Positions 1-8,582 of a stretch of 64,000 nucleotides of DNA are shown here, piece by piece. The position numbers and the translations under genes are program-made. Below the pieces are notes generated by a model. The model did not search any database and was not told the origin of the DNA. It was given only the letters and a program-made list of their open reading frames with translations. The stretch's first letter is position 1. Each line of letters starts with the position of its first letter. Source of the stretch: Deltaproteobacteria bacterium (GTDB taxonomy: Bacteria; Desulfobacterota; Desulfobacteria; Desulfobacterales; UBA5852); assembly GCA_020444045.1 (NCBI GenBank), contig JAHLLS010000005.1, positions 62,001 through 126,000 on the forward strand, written 5' to 3'.

Positions 1-609
1 GTCGCTGGCCCGCTTGTTGATGGCATCCAGGATGGTGGAATCCACCAGTTTGACGATGGGGCTTTCTTCGGCGGACACTTTTTCGGCACTGAGGATGTAT
101 TCCCCCTGGTCGGACTCCTTGACCACCGACAGGCGCATGTCGTCCGATGAGCTGTCGATCATGTTGCGGGAGGTCTTGATCCGATGGATGGCTTTTTTGA
201 TGTTGTGCTCGCTGGCAACGACGGCCGAAACCTCCAGGTCAGTCAGCATTTCGAGCTCATCCACAAGCTTGAGCAGGTTCTTGGGTTCGGCCATGGCAAT
301 GGTGAGCTGTTCACCGGATTTTCGGTAAGGAACGAATTTGTAACGCGCCATCAAATCCACGGGCACCAGCTTGGACAGTTGATCCGGAATAGTCGCGTCC
401 AGCTTGACATACCGGTAGGAGAACTGGGCCGCCATGATCTGGGCGAGATCTTCCTGGTCGATCAGACCCTCCTCGAGGCACAGCTGTCCGATCATCTGCT
501 TGGAAATGTTTTTCTTCGACAGGATATACTTCAGGTCTTCCTGGGTCATGAAGCCGAGCTTCAGGGCCCAGTCGCCGAAACGGAGTTGGCGGTAGGCTTT
601 AGGTGGCAT
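1..609 (-). CDS. GspE/PilB-type secretion ATPase, N-terminal part (runs off the left edge)
   Basis: The 203 visible residues from ATG at 607-609 read MPPKAYRQLRFGDWALKLGF and continue to PIVKLVDSTILDAINKRASD, the point where the nucleotide-binding half of GspE/PilB proteins begins. The visible part matches the N-terminal MshEN/T2SSE-N region (two short helical repeats, then an alpha/beta domain with IAMAEPKNLLKLVDELE). In the family this hexameric cytoplasmic ATPase drives pseudopilus or type IV pilus extension. The Walker motifs lie outside the window. A gspF homologue lies just upstream on the same strand, so the two probably belong to one secretion or pilus locus. GspE and PilB cannot be told apart here. 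Confidence 0.85.
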   Translation of the reverse strand, partial: MPPKAYRQLRFGDWALKLGFMTQEDLKYILSKKNISKQMIGQLCLEEGLIDQEDLAQIMAAQFSYRYVKLDATIPDQLSKLVPVDLMARYKFVPYRKSGEQLTIAMAEPKNLLKLVDELEMLTDLEVSAVVASEHNIKKAIHRIKTSRNMIDSSSDDMRLSVVKESDQGEYILSAEKVSAEESPIVKLVDSTILDAINKRASD

Positions 610-622
610 TGTTTCCCATGTT

Positions 623-746
623 GACGGTTCCGTAAAATGTCCGATATCCGCGTTACGCTTCATCCCTCGTCATTGCGGCGTACCGCAAGTACGCCTCATT
701 CCTCGGGATTCGCAAGCCTTGATCTCGAACATTTTACGAAACCGTC
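623..746. repeat. Dispersed 124-bp palindromic element, copy 1
   Basis: An imperfect palindrome that opens with GACGGTTCCGTAAAATGT and closes with ACATTTTACGAAACCGTC, so the ends are inverted repeats. The centre contains GGCGTACCGCAAGTACGCC. The same element occurs at 21189, 29671, 35078 and 62620. It is always intergenic, here between gspE-like and gspF-like genes. Confidence 0.85.
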
Positions 747-790
747 TGCTACATGACTTTTTACTAGTCCATCACACCTTGATCTTGAGC

Positions 791-839
791 TTATTTCCGT
801 CCGCATCGCCGATGCTCGGCACGGGACAAAGGGAAATAA
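791..839. repeat. Fragment of the 17.6-kb repeat (CCGTCCGCATCGCCGATGC tail)
   Basis: About 48 bases match 17937-17984 with few differences: TCCGTCCGCATCGCCGATGC, then CTCGGC and GGGACAAAGGGAA. It looks like the tail of the longer repeat at 17603-17985. Downstream to 1020 I see only AT-rich intergenic sequence with a short direct-repeat-like stretch (960-985); no gene is visible there. Confidence 0.6.
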
Positions 840-1020
840 AAAAACCATACATTCAAGAACTTTTTTTAAGTCCCTCTAAAGGCGCCTCACTGTAATTTCT
901 ACCCTACAATAATTTCTATACGTGCGTGCCCTTCATGGTGAAAATATGTTTAGCGGACACAGATTAACACGGACACACACGGATATAAATATCTGAGTAT
1001 GAATTTCAGAATGAAATTCA

Positions 1021-2232
1021 TTAATTTATGGTTCCGGCCAGTTGAAAGATGGGCATATACATGGCCAACACGATAAACCCGATCAGCAGCCCCATGATAA
1101 TCATCAGCGCCGGCTCGATGGTCGACGAGATAACGGTCAGTTTTACATCGACTTCATCATCGTAGAAATCAGCGGCATCCAGCAGAACCTGTTCCAGTTC
1201 CCCCCCGCTTTCTCCCGCGGCGATCATGCGTATGGCCAGGTGGGGGAAAGCTTCCGTCTCGTCGAGTGCTTCGGAAAAACCCAGCCCCTCGGTGATGCGG
1301 CGCACCACCTGGATGAGCTTGTTCCTGAGAAATAGATTGTTCAGGGTGCCGGAGGCAATGCGCACGGATTCGATCAAAGGGGCCCCTGCGGTCAGTACCA
1401 TGGCCACGGTGCGCAGAAAAAGGGCTGTGGCGTAGCTGATGTAAAGGCGTCCCAAATAGGGTATTTTGAGGAGCCACTGATCCATGTGGATTCGCATGGT
1501 TTCCTGGCGGGCGGCGTGCGCCCAGCCGGCCGTTATCAGTATGGCGAGGAGTACCAGGTATATGAAATTATTTTTTATGCCGTTGCTGACATTGATCAGC
1601 ACCATGGTGATGGCCGGCAGTTGGGTGCCGCTCTCGAAATAGGTTTTCGTAAAGGCCGGCACGACATAGATTAGTAATAAAAACAAGACTGCGACAGATG
1701 CTGCCACCAGAATCAGGGGATACACCGAGGCGGAAATCAGTTTGCGCCGCAGGGCCATCATCTGTTTTAAATAGGCCACGTGCTTGATGAGCGCTTCCGG
1801 TATGTTGCCGCTTTTTTCGCCGGCCTGCAGAGAGGAGATATACAGATTGGAAAAAATGCGGGGGTATTTGGCAAACGCATCGGAAAGGGACTCGCCGGTG
1901 GACACATCGTAACGGACTTGCTGCAGGATATTGTTCAGTTCGGAAGGTTCGCTCTTCTCGATAATGGCATCCAACGCACCGACAATGGGCATTCCGGTGC
2001 GAATCAGGACCGCAAATTCCTTGTTGAATGAGAAAAAATCTCGAATTTTGAATTTTTTGGAACGGGGTTCCCCTCCCAGCGGCAACCGCAAACGATCTTC
2101 CCGCCGGATGCGATAAACGAAGTGACCGTCTTTTTCCAGGCGCCACTGGAGGTCGTCCCGCGAGTCGGCAGCAATCGTTTTTTTGACGTAATTCCCATCG
2201 GGCGTCATGTATTTGCATCGGTAGGACGGCAT
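1021..2232 (-). CDS. GspF/PilC-type inner-membrane platform protein
   Basis: The 403-residue product has the usual GspF length and shows two T2SSF domains. The first contains FNKEFAVLIRTGMPIVGALD (about residues 68-88), the second LFLRTVAMVLTAGAPLIESV (about 272-292). Membrane segments are VYPLILVAASVAVLFLLLIY, IYLVLLAILITAGW and ALMIIMGLLIGFIVLAMYMP. In the family this protein anchors the secretion ATPase and pseudopilin assembly in the inner membrane. It precedes the GspE-like gene on the same strand, separated by about 410 bases with two repeats, so one transcript is possible but not certain. It could also serve a type IV pilus. Confidence 0.9.
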   Translation of the reverse strand: MPSYRCKYMTPDGNYVKKTIAADSRDDLQWRLEKDGHFVYRIRREDRLRLPLGGEPRSKKFKIRDFFSFNKEFAVLIRTGMPIVGALDAIIEKSEPSELNNILQQVRYDVSTGESLSDAFAKYPRIFSNLYISSLQAGEKSGNIPEALIKHVAYLKQMMALRRKLISASVYPLILVAASVAVLFLLLIYVVPAFTKTYFESGTQLPAITMVLINVSNGIKNNFIYLVLLAILITAGWAHAARQETMRIHMDQWLLKIPYLGRLYISYATALFLRTVAMVLTAGAPLIESVRIASGTLNNLFLRNKLIQVVRRITEGLGFSEALDETEAFPHLAIRMIAAGESGGELEQVLLDAADFYDDEVDVKLTVISSTIEPALMIIMGLLIGFIVLAMYMPIFQLAGTIN

Positions 2233-2917
2233 TTCGCACGAAATCTTCCGGATGTGGCCGCAGTCTTTGACCGCGGGAAAGTGGCCAATTCACGTTATGA
2301 TGGTTTCGTAAAAGTTCTGAAGCCGTCACTCCCGCTAAGGCGGCGTGTCGCAATTAGAGAGAGCGTCCCATTTCTGGCTGTCATGCCCGCGAAGCCTGTC
2401 CCAGCGCAGGCCGGGGGCCGGCATCTCGTCTGGCTAATGGTTTGAATATGCAAGAGATTCCATCCTTCGAGACTGTGTCACAATTTCAAAGCAGCATTTT
2501 ACAGGTTTACGTCATTCCGGGCTTGACCCGGAATCCAGTTGTTTTTCTAAGTGTTACACCACTGGATGCCGGATCGGGGTCCGGCATGACAGGATGAAAA
2601 AAACTCCGTTTTGTAATGACGACACAGGCTCTTTCGCCGGAATGACGAATTCTGCCAAACACCCCGCGTGCCTATTGTGACACAGCCTCCTGCGCGGGGA
2701 TGACGAAAGGATTACCTCGGCGACTTTTTACGAACTTATCGAACTTAAAGTACAAAAACGCCGGGAAGTCAATATTTTACAATTATTTCTGGAGGTTTGG
2801 TGGCAACCGGTGTCAGCTCTTCATCTATTGGGATGCGTGCGGGCAGGCGACCAATAAAGTTGTTGATTCAATTTTGGATCCAAGCCTTTTACCTTCAGTA
2901 GATGACCTCGCAAGGGC
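2233..2917. other. Gene-free 685-bp interval with repeats
   Basis: I see no credible gene here. The interval holds a partial copy of the GTTTCGTAAAA element (2303-2345), a complete mobile-looking palindromic repeat (2469-2632) and another end fragment of it, ATTGTGACACAGCCTCC, near 2674-2690. An open frame at 2700-2957 has no ribosome binding site and no recognisable protein features. Confidence 0.6.
2469..2632. repeat. MITE-like 163-bp element, copy 1
   Basis: It opens with GAGACTGTGTCACAATTTC and closes with TTGTAATGACGACACAGGCT. Inside are two nested hairpins: ATTCCGGGCTTGACCCGGAAT and ATGCCGGATCGGGGTCCGGCAT. The same element, in the opposite orientation, is at 58322-58484, where the ends GAGACTGTGTCACAATT and AATTGTGACATAGCCTC are better preserved. 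Non-autonomous transposable element or amplified REP-like unit; there is no transposase in the window. Confidence 0.75.
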
Positions 2918-4414
2918 TTACCTGAGTTCGAATTTGGAGATAAGGCGGGAAAGATAGGTGCGCTGGATGCCCATGATCTTGGCAGCCTGGCTGCGGTTGC
3001 CGTTGGTGTGTTCGAGATTGAGGGTGATAAATTCTTTCTTGAACCTATTCAGGGCATCTTTCAAGGTGAGGCCGACCTCCAGGCCTGAATCGCAGCTCTG
3101 GGAATTAAAAATCGGCAGGTCTTCCGGTCGAATTTTTTTATCATCGCCCATGACGACCGCGCGCTCGATGGCGTTGCGGAGCTCCCGGATATTGCCCGGC
3201 CAGTCGTATTTGCGCATGCGCTGAACCGCTTCGTCGGACAGGGCGAGATTGGGCAGGCCGCGTTCACGTCGAAACTCATCCAGAAAGTACTCCGCCAACA
3301 TGGGGATATCTTCCTTGCGTTCCCTCAAGGCCGGCATTTGAATGCTGACAATGTTCAGCCGGTAGTAAAGATCTTCCCGAAAGCGGCCTTCCTTGACTTC
3401 GTCGGCGATATCGCGATTGGTGGCGGACAGCACCCGGACATCCACCGATATGGAGTCGTTGCCACCCACACGGTAAAAGACGCCTTCCTGAAGGACGCGC
3501 AGGAGCTTGGCCTGCATGCCGGCACTCATTTCTCCGATTTCATCCAGAAACAGTGTGCCGCCGTCCGCCAATTCGAATTTTCCGATTTTTCGTTTGAGCG
3601 CGCCGGTAAAGGCCCCTTTTTCATAGCCGAAAAGTTCGGCTTCCAGCAAAGTTTCCTGCAGGGCCGCGCAATTGAGGACCACCAGAGGGCCGTCCTTGCG
3701 CGGGCTGGAGCGGTGGATCAGATGCGCCAACAGTTCCTTGCCGGTGCCGCTCTCGCCTAAAATCAACGTGCTGGCACTGGAATTGGCCACTTTCAGGGCT
3801 TCGGTCGTAATGCGTTTCAAGGTTTGGCTTTTACCGACGATCTGGTGTTTGGCGGCCAGTTCTTCCCTCAGTTCGCGGTATTCCTGGCTCACTTTTTCAA
3901 ACCGTTTGGCATTCTGGATGGCCCGGGCGGCCACATCCGAGAAAACCGAAAGATCCCGCAGATCGTTTTCAGTCAGCGGGCGGCCGTCGGTTTTGTCGAT
4001 AACTTCCAAAACACCGATGATCCGCCCGTCGATCTGCATAGGGACGCAGGCGATGGACTGGGTGTCCAGGCGCAGGCTGTGGCTGATGGAGCTGTCCCAT
4101 AGGGGGTCTTGGCTTACATTGCTGATCAGGAGCGGTTTGCCCGTTTCAGCCACGTGGCCGGCGATGCCTTGCCCCAGATTGATGGTAAAGGATTTGACTT
4201 CTTGTTTCTTTTCGCCGGTGGCGGCTTTGAAAACCAGTTTTTTGGTCCGGCGATTCAGCAACAGGATCGAGCCGGCTTTGGCATTCAGAATGCCGGCGGC
4301 GGTTTCCAGTACCAATTCCAACAGCTTTTCAAGGTCCTGGGATGATGAAACCCAACTGGCGATTTCATGCAGCCTTTCCACAAGGTTTTCAGTGGGGGTC
4401 GTGCGTTCAGTCAT
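2918..4414 (-). CDS. GAF-domain sigma-54-dependent transcriptional activator
   Basis: The 498-residue protein has three parts: an N-terminal GAF sensor domain (about 20-170), a central AAA+ sigma-54 interaction domain (about 190-425), and a Fis-type helix-turn-helix at the C-terminus ([20 protein letters not shown]). Walker A is GESGTGKE, the sigma-54 contact loop GAFTGA is intact, and the Walker B segment is [12 protein letters not shown]. It resembles NifA/FhlA-type activators that respond to a small ligand through GAF rather than to phosphorylation, since no receiver domain is present. Targets are unknown. It stands alone, between a repeat-rich interval and a 650-bp gap. Confidence 0.93.
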   Translation of the reverse strand: MTERTTPTENLVERLHEIASWVSSSQDLEKLLELVLETAAGILNAKAGSILLLNRRTKKLVFKAATGEKKQEVKSFTINLGQGIAGHVAETGKPLLISNVSQDPLWDSSISHSLRLDTQSIACVPMQIDGRIIGVLEVIDKTDGRPLTENDLRDLSVFSDVAARAIQNAKRFEKVSQEYRELREELAAKHQIVGKSQTLKRITTEALKVANSSASTLILGESGTGKELLAHLIHRSSPRKDGPLVVLNCAALQETLLEAELFGYEKGAFTGALKRKIGKFELADGGTLFLDEIGEMSAGMQAKLLRVLQEGVFYRVGGNDSISVDVRVLSATNRDIADEVKEGRFREDLYYRLNIVSIQMPALRERKEDIPMLAEYFLDEFRRERGLPNLALSDEAVQRMRKYDWPGNIRELRNAIERAVVMGDDKKIRPEDLPIFNSQSCDSGLEVGLTLKDALNRFKKEFITLNLEHTNGNRSQAAKIMGIQRTYLSRLISKFELR

Positions 4415-5073
4415 TATTTAGTGGTCCTTAAGGGGTTGTTGCCTGTTTAACAGTATTCGTTTTGATTGAAACCCTTCACCGCCGGAGGCGATTTCGGAAA
4501 AGTCTTAGCGATGCAGGTTGGAATTCATTTTGCTTACGAAAGCGAAGTATCGCAAAAACTTGGCATATTTGGTTGTCCCATTGCGAGGAATCATCCGCGG
4601 TTAAATATCGGTTAATTAACCTAAAAACATTAGCTTTCGATAGGATTTATAGCTTTGATTTCTGCCCGATGCGTTACTTGTGGTATGTTGAGCAAAAGGG
4701 ATGACTTATCCCCTTGTAAAAACCATTGCTCCGCCAAGACCCCGGAGCTTGAACATACTGAGGACCTATAGCCAGCGTGGCAGGGCAGTCCGACTTAAAG
4801 TGTCTACCAATCATGTTGACGTGAGATATGCATGCCGATGCCATTTGGGCAAACAGAAACAGGTTTTAATGGATTTGCCGCTTGAACTATCAAATCAGTA
4901 AGTAAAATCGCCTCTTTTTTTTATCTGTATAAAATAGTACACTCTTATATGGATTGCAACCTCGTTTAATCCATGGAACAATAAGATACACAATGATTAA
5001 ATTGTGATCCACGCCTCCCATCATGTTTGATCGGGCATTGTCGTGGCATCCAACCTTATCCCGGAGGAGGATC
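4415..5073. other. Gene-free 660-bp interval
   Basis: AT-rich spacer between the divergent activator and the TPR lipoprotein gene. Open frames at 4462-4901 lack ribosome binding sites and protein-like composition. It probably holds promoters for both flanking genes. I could not find a convincing -24/-12 sigma-54 site; TTGGCATATTTGGTTGT near 4560 lacks the conserved GC. Confidence 0.5.
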
Positions 5074-7353
5074 ATGGGACGCTTTCGATGGTTGCTGCTG
5101 ATGGTTGTTTTCAGTCTTATTTTCTGTCTGGCCTGTGCGTCCGACGAGGAAAAAATCCAACGCTATCTCACCAGCGGCGACAGCTATTTCGCCCAGGAAG
5201 AGTATCGCAGCGCGGAAATCGAATTTAAGAATGCAATCCAAATCGATCCTAATCGCGCAGAGGCCCACCTCAAGCTGGGGGAAACCTATCTCAAGCTTGG
5301 CAATGCCAGAGGGGCTTTTGGTGAGTTCAGCACGGCTGCCAAGATCGCTCCGGACAATCTGGATACCCAGTTGAAACTGGCGACCTTTCTTTTTTTGGGA
5401 CAGCAAATGGCGCCGGCGCGCGAAAAGGTCGATCTGGTTCTTGCCGCGGAACCCGAAAATGTCGAGGCCTTGCTGTTGCGCGCCGGTCTGGATGAACGCG
5501 AAGAACGGTTTGACGAGGCCTTGGCCACCTATGAAAAAGTGCGCCAGATCGACAGCCAGCGTGTTGGGGCCTATCTGGGGGCAGCACGGGTTCAGCTCCG
5601 TTTGGGGCATGCGGATGCGGCCGAAGCGGCATTGATCGAAGCCGGGCAGGTATCCCCGGAGGGGTTGGAAGCGCCCATGGCGCTTTTCCGCTTTTATGTC
5701 GGTCAGGGCCAACTGCAGAAAGCCGATACGGTGATCCAGAAGGTCATCGCCGAACATCCTGACAACGAAGGCTTGCTGATCGTGCAGGCCAATTTTCTGG
5801 CCCGCCAGAATCGGCTCGATGCGGCCGAAGCGGCTCTCAAGCGAGCCGTGGCAGTGGCCCCTGACAGCCCCCGGCCTTATCTGACGCTGGCCGCGTTCTA
5901 TGAAGCCAACAACGCATCGGACCAGGCCCTGGCAACCTACCAGCAGGCGCTGACCGCCAACCCGGATGACACCCAGATCAAGGTTCGCCTGGCGCGGTTT
6001 TATTTGAATTCCGGCAAGATGGGCGAGGCCCAGACCCAGGTCGATGCATTGCTGGAAGAGCGGCCGGATTATGCACCGGCCAAAATGCTCAAGGCCGAAA
6101 TCTTGACGGCCCGGCAGCAGTTTGCCGAGGCCATTGTCCTGCTGGACCAGTTGATCGCAGATGAGCCGCAAGCGGCCCGGGCGCACTATTTCAAAGGATT
6201 GGCCCATGTGGGCCAAGGCGAGCGCCAGACGGCGCAGACCGCCTTGGCCAAAGCTATTGAACTTGCCCCCCGCGATGCCCGGGCTCGCATGCTGATGGCG
6301 GAGATTTACATGGGGGAGCGGGAGTTCGACCTGGCGATAAAAGAGGCCCAGGCGGCGCTGGAAATCGCACCGCACAGCTACCGGGCCAAACTGATTATGG
6401 GTAATGCCTTCATGCTGAAGCGCGATCTTGATGCGGCCGGCAAATGGTATGGCGACCTGGTGGCCTCCGAACCCGAAAACCCGGTCGGTTACTACCGGAT
6501 GGGACTGCTCAGCCGCGCGAAACAGGACAATGCGGCCGCGCTTCAGTATTTCGATCGTGCGGCCGCCATCGATCCCCTGATGGTGGATGCCACGCGGCAA
6601 ACCGTTCTTCTCCTGGGATCCGAAAAGCGCTACGAGGAGGCCTTGGAGCGCTGCCGGGCGCAAATGAAAGCGGTGGGTGAGGACAAACCGGCCCAGGCCG
6701 TGCTCAGCAGTCTGGCCGGCGATTTGCTTCAGGCCCAGGGGCGGGCAGCCGAGGCCGAAGCGGCCTATCAGCATGCCCTGGCATTGAACCCTGATTTTAT
6801 GCGCCCCTATTTCGCGTTGGCCCGCATGCACCTGCGCAGCAACAATGCCGCGCAAGCCATTGCCCAGTATGAAGCGGCGCTTCAACAAAATCCGCGGCAG
6901 CCCGGCATCCATACCATCCTGGGAACGTTGTACGACCAGCAGAACCAGCCGCAGCAATCCGAAGCGCAATACCGGAAGGCGCTGGCTATCGATCCGGAAT
7001 TTGCACCGGCCGCCAACAATCTGGCCTATCTTTTGGCCACCAAGGGACAGAGCCTGGATGAGGCGCTCACCTATGCGCGGGTGGCCAAGGCCAAATATCC
7101 GGAGGATCCCGGCGTCATGGATACCCTGGGCCTGGTCTATCTGAAAAAAGGGCTGATCGACAGTGCCGTCAGCGAGCTCAAAGACAGCGCCGCCAAATTG
7201 GGTGACAACCCGACCGTCCGCTATCATTTGGGATTGGCGTACCATTTACAGGGGAATGCGGACCTTGCGCGCCAGGAGTTGCGCGCCGCGCTGGATTTGA
7301 ACAAGCCATTTCCAGAAAAAGAAGATGCGCAGCAACTCCTTGCGGAACTGTAA
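5074..7353 (+). CDS. TPR-repeat lipoprotein resembling PEP-CTERM-system PrsT
   Basis: I chose ATG 5074 because a GGAGGAGG ribosome binding site ends 4 bases before it. The 759-residue product starts with a signal peptide ending in a lipobox-like CLACASD, so it is probably a lipoprotein. Nearly all the rest is tandem tetratricopeptide repeats (YRSAEIEFKNAIQIDPNRAE, then about 20 similar units). Such proteins are scaffolds for multiprotein assemblies. Long TPR lipoproteins of this kind (PrsT) accompany exosortase/PEP-CTERM loci, and this window does contain PEP-CTERM proteins, but no exosortase gene is next to it. It heads a five-gene co-directional run; the next start is 11 bases downstream. 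Confidence 0.85.
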   Translation: MGRFRWLLLMVVFSLIFCLACASDEEKIQRYLTSGDSYFAQEEYRSAEIEFKNAIQIDPNRAEAHLKLGETYLKLGNARGAFGEFSTAAKIAPDNLDTQLKLATFLFLGQQMAPAREKVDLVLAAEPENVEALLLRAGLDEREERFDEALATYEKVRQIDSQRVGAYLGAARVQLRLGHADAAEAALIEAGQVSPEGLEAPMALFRFYVGQGQLQKADTVIQKVIAEHPDNEGLLIVQANFLARQNRLDAAEAALKRAVAVAPDSPRPYLTLAAFYEANNASDQALATYQQALTANPDDTQIKVRLARFYLNSGKMGEAQTQVDALLEERPDYAPAKMLKAEILTARQQFAEAIVLLDQLIADEPQAARAHYFKGLAHVGQGERQTAQTALAKAIELAPRDARARMLMAEIYMGEREFDLAIKEAQAALEIAPHSYRAKLIMGNAFMLKRDLDAAGKWYGDLVASEPENPVGYYRMGLLSRAKQDNAAALQYFDRAAAIDPLMVDATRQTVLLLGSEKRYEEALERCRAQMKAVGEDKPAQAVLSSLAGDLLQAQGRAAEAEAAYQHALALNPDFMRPYFALARMHLRSNNAAQAIAQYEAALQQNPRQPGIHTILGTLYDQQNQPQQSEAQYRKALAIDPEFAPAANNLAYLLATKGQSLDEALTYARVAKAKYPEDPGVMDTLGLVYLKKGLIDSAVSELKDSAAKLGDNPTVRYHLGLAYHLQGNADLARQELRAALDLNKPFPEKEDAQQLLAEL

Positions 7354-7364
7354 TTGGCTGGCCG

Positions 7365-8513
7365 ATGCGATTCCTATCATTCAAAGCGCTTTTCGTACTG
7401 GTGATGCTGCCACCGATTTTGTACGTAGCCTCCCTTCAGGGACTCGAGGGGTATTTGGAACATCACTATCGCAGCGCGCTTGCCAACCGGATACCGGGAG
7501 ACACCCAGGCGCTTTTGACCGGACGGATCCGTTTGACCGATCAACTTCAGACCATCGTCGAGGCGTTGCGCACAGAGGCGGTTTTTCACCATCATGGCGT
7601 GGTGCTGACAGTGACCATCCGGACGCAGACAGGGCGCCGGCTTTATCCTCCCGCGTTTAGCGAAGATACCACCGCCGAACCGGGCCATGAAATGATGCGG
7701 GTGGCCAGTGAAAACTTCACCTTGCTGAACGAAGGGCTGGACGTTACGCTGGATGTGACGATTGGCCATAATACCCTGGTGGCCAATGCGGTGCTGGCGT
7801 CCTGTATCCTATTGGCCCTGGCGGGCTTGGCGGTTCTCTATCGGCGAGGCGTGCGTGGTTACGAGGCGGAAGAAGCCCAGCGTCAGAAAGAACGGGATGC
7901 CATAAGGGTTCGCGAAGCCAAGCAGAAAGAGGCGCTGGCGGTTCTAACCGATCAAAAAAACGATCTGGCGGCCGAAATTGACACCATTCAATCAGACCTG
8001 CAAGCGGCCCAGGAGCGCGCCGCTCGCAACGAAGCCGATCTATTTGATGAGGTCGAAACCCTCGAAGAGAAGTTGCAGCAGAATTTGAAACAGCAGGATC
8101 AGCAGCAAGCCCGGGTGCGGGAACTGGAAGATCAACTGGCCCAATTGGCCCGGGAACGGGAAGCCCTCAGTGTTCAACAGGGCAAACTTGCCGGCGGGTT
8201 GCGCAAACGCATGGACACGCTTTATAAGAATACCACTTTTTCGGATCGTTCGTTGGCGGGTTTGGCGGAATTGCCCGAAACCCTGCAGATCAAAGCCGAA
8301 GAAGTCATTCATCAGCTGGATGCCCAGGCGGATGATGTTCCGGTCAAACGGAAATTATTCCGGGGCAAAGGCAAGGAGACGGTTTTCGAAATCGTGTTTG
8401 CGCGCAAAGGACGCCTGTATTTTCGCCGGACCAAGGCGCGCAAGGTGGACATTCTGGCGATCGGCACCAAGAATACCCAGGAGAAGGACTTACTCTATTT
8501 GGATCGGATCTGA
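7365..8513 (+). CDS. Membrane sensor with coiled coil and C-terminal RelE-like domain
   Basis: I do not recognise the full-length family. The 382 residues show an N-terminal membrane segment (FKALFVLVMLPPILYVASL), an extracytoplasmic region of about 110 residues, a second membrane segment near residues 144-162 (NAVLASCILLALAGLAVLY) and a long cytoplasmic coiled coil (about 170-275, rich in E, Q, K and A heptads). The last 55 residues (VKRKLFRGKGKETVFEIVFA, then RLYFRRTKARKVDILAIGTK) resemble the small beta-sheet core of RelE/HigB toxins, ending in a KNTQEKD segment like the KKTxKTP of HigB. Whether it cleaves RNA or is only a binding fold is unknown. It sits tightly behind the TPR gene. Confidence 0.7.
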   Translation: MRFLSFKALFVLVMLPPILYVASLQGLEGYLEHHYRSALANRIPGDTQALLTGRIRLTDQLQTIVEALRTEAVFHHHGVVLTVTIRTQTGRRLYPPAFSEDTTAEPGHEMMRVASENFTLLNEGLDVTLDVTIGHNTLVANAVLASCILLALAGLAVLYRRGVRGYEAEEAQRQKERDAIRVREAKQKEALAVLTDQKNDLAAEIDTIQSDLQAAQERAARNEADLFDEVETLEEKLQQNLKQQDQQQARVRELEDQLAQLAREREALSVQQGKLAGGLRKRMDTLYKNTTFSDRSLAGLAELPETLQIKAEEVIHQLDAQADDVPVKRKLFRGKGKETVFEIVFARKGRLYFRRTKARKVDILAIGTKNTQEKDLLYLDRI

Positions 8514-8582
8514 TAGACAGTCAGCCCCCCCTTACCGGGGGCGTCTGTTCCCAAAACAACCCATGAGGATGAACGGTTAGCC

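Noticed and set aside
4555..4580. Possible sigma-54 promoter TTGGCATATTTGGTTGT
   Set aside because: The -12 element lacks the conserved GC and spacing is off.
5056..7245. Very long leftward open frame opposite the TPR gene
   Set aside because: It is the antisense of a repetitive, high-GC TPR gene; composition is Gly/Arg/Gln-rich, without ribosome binding site or known motif.
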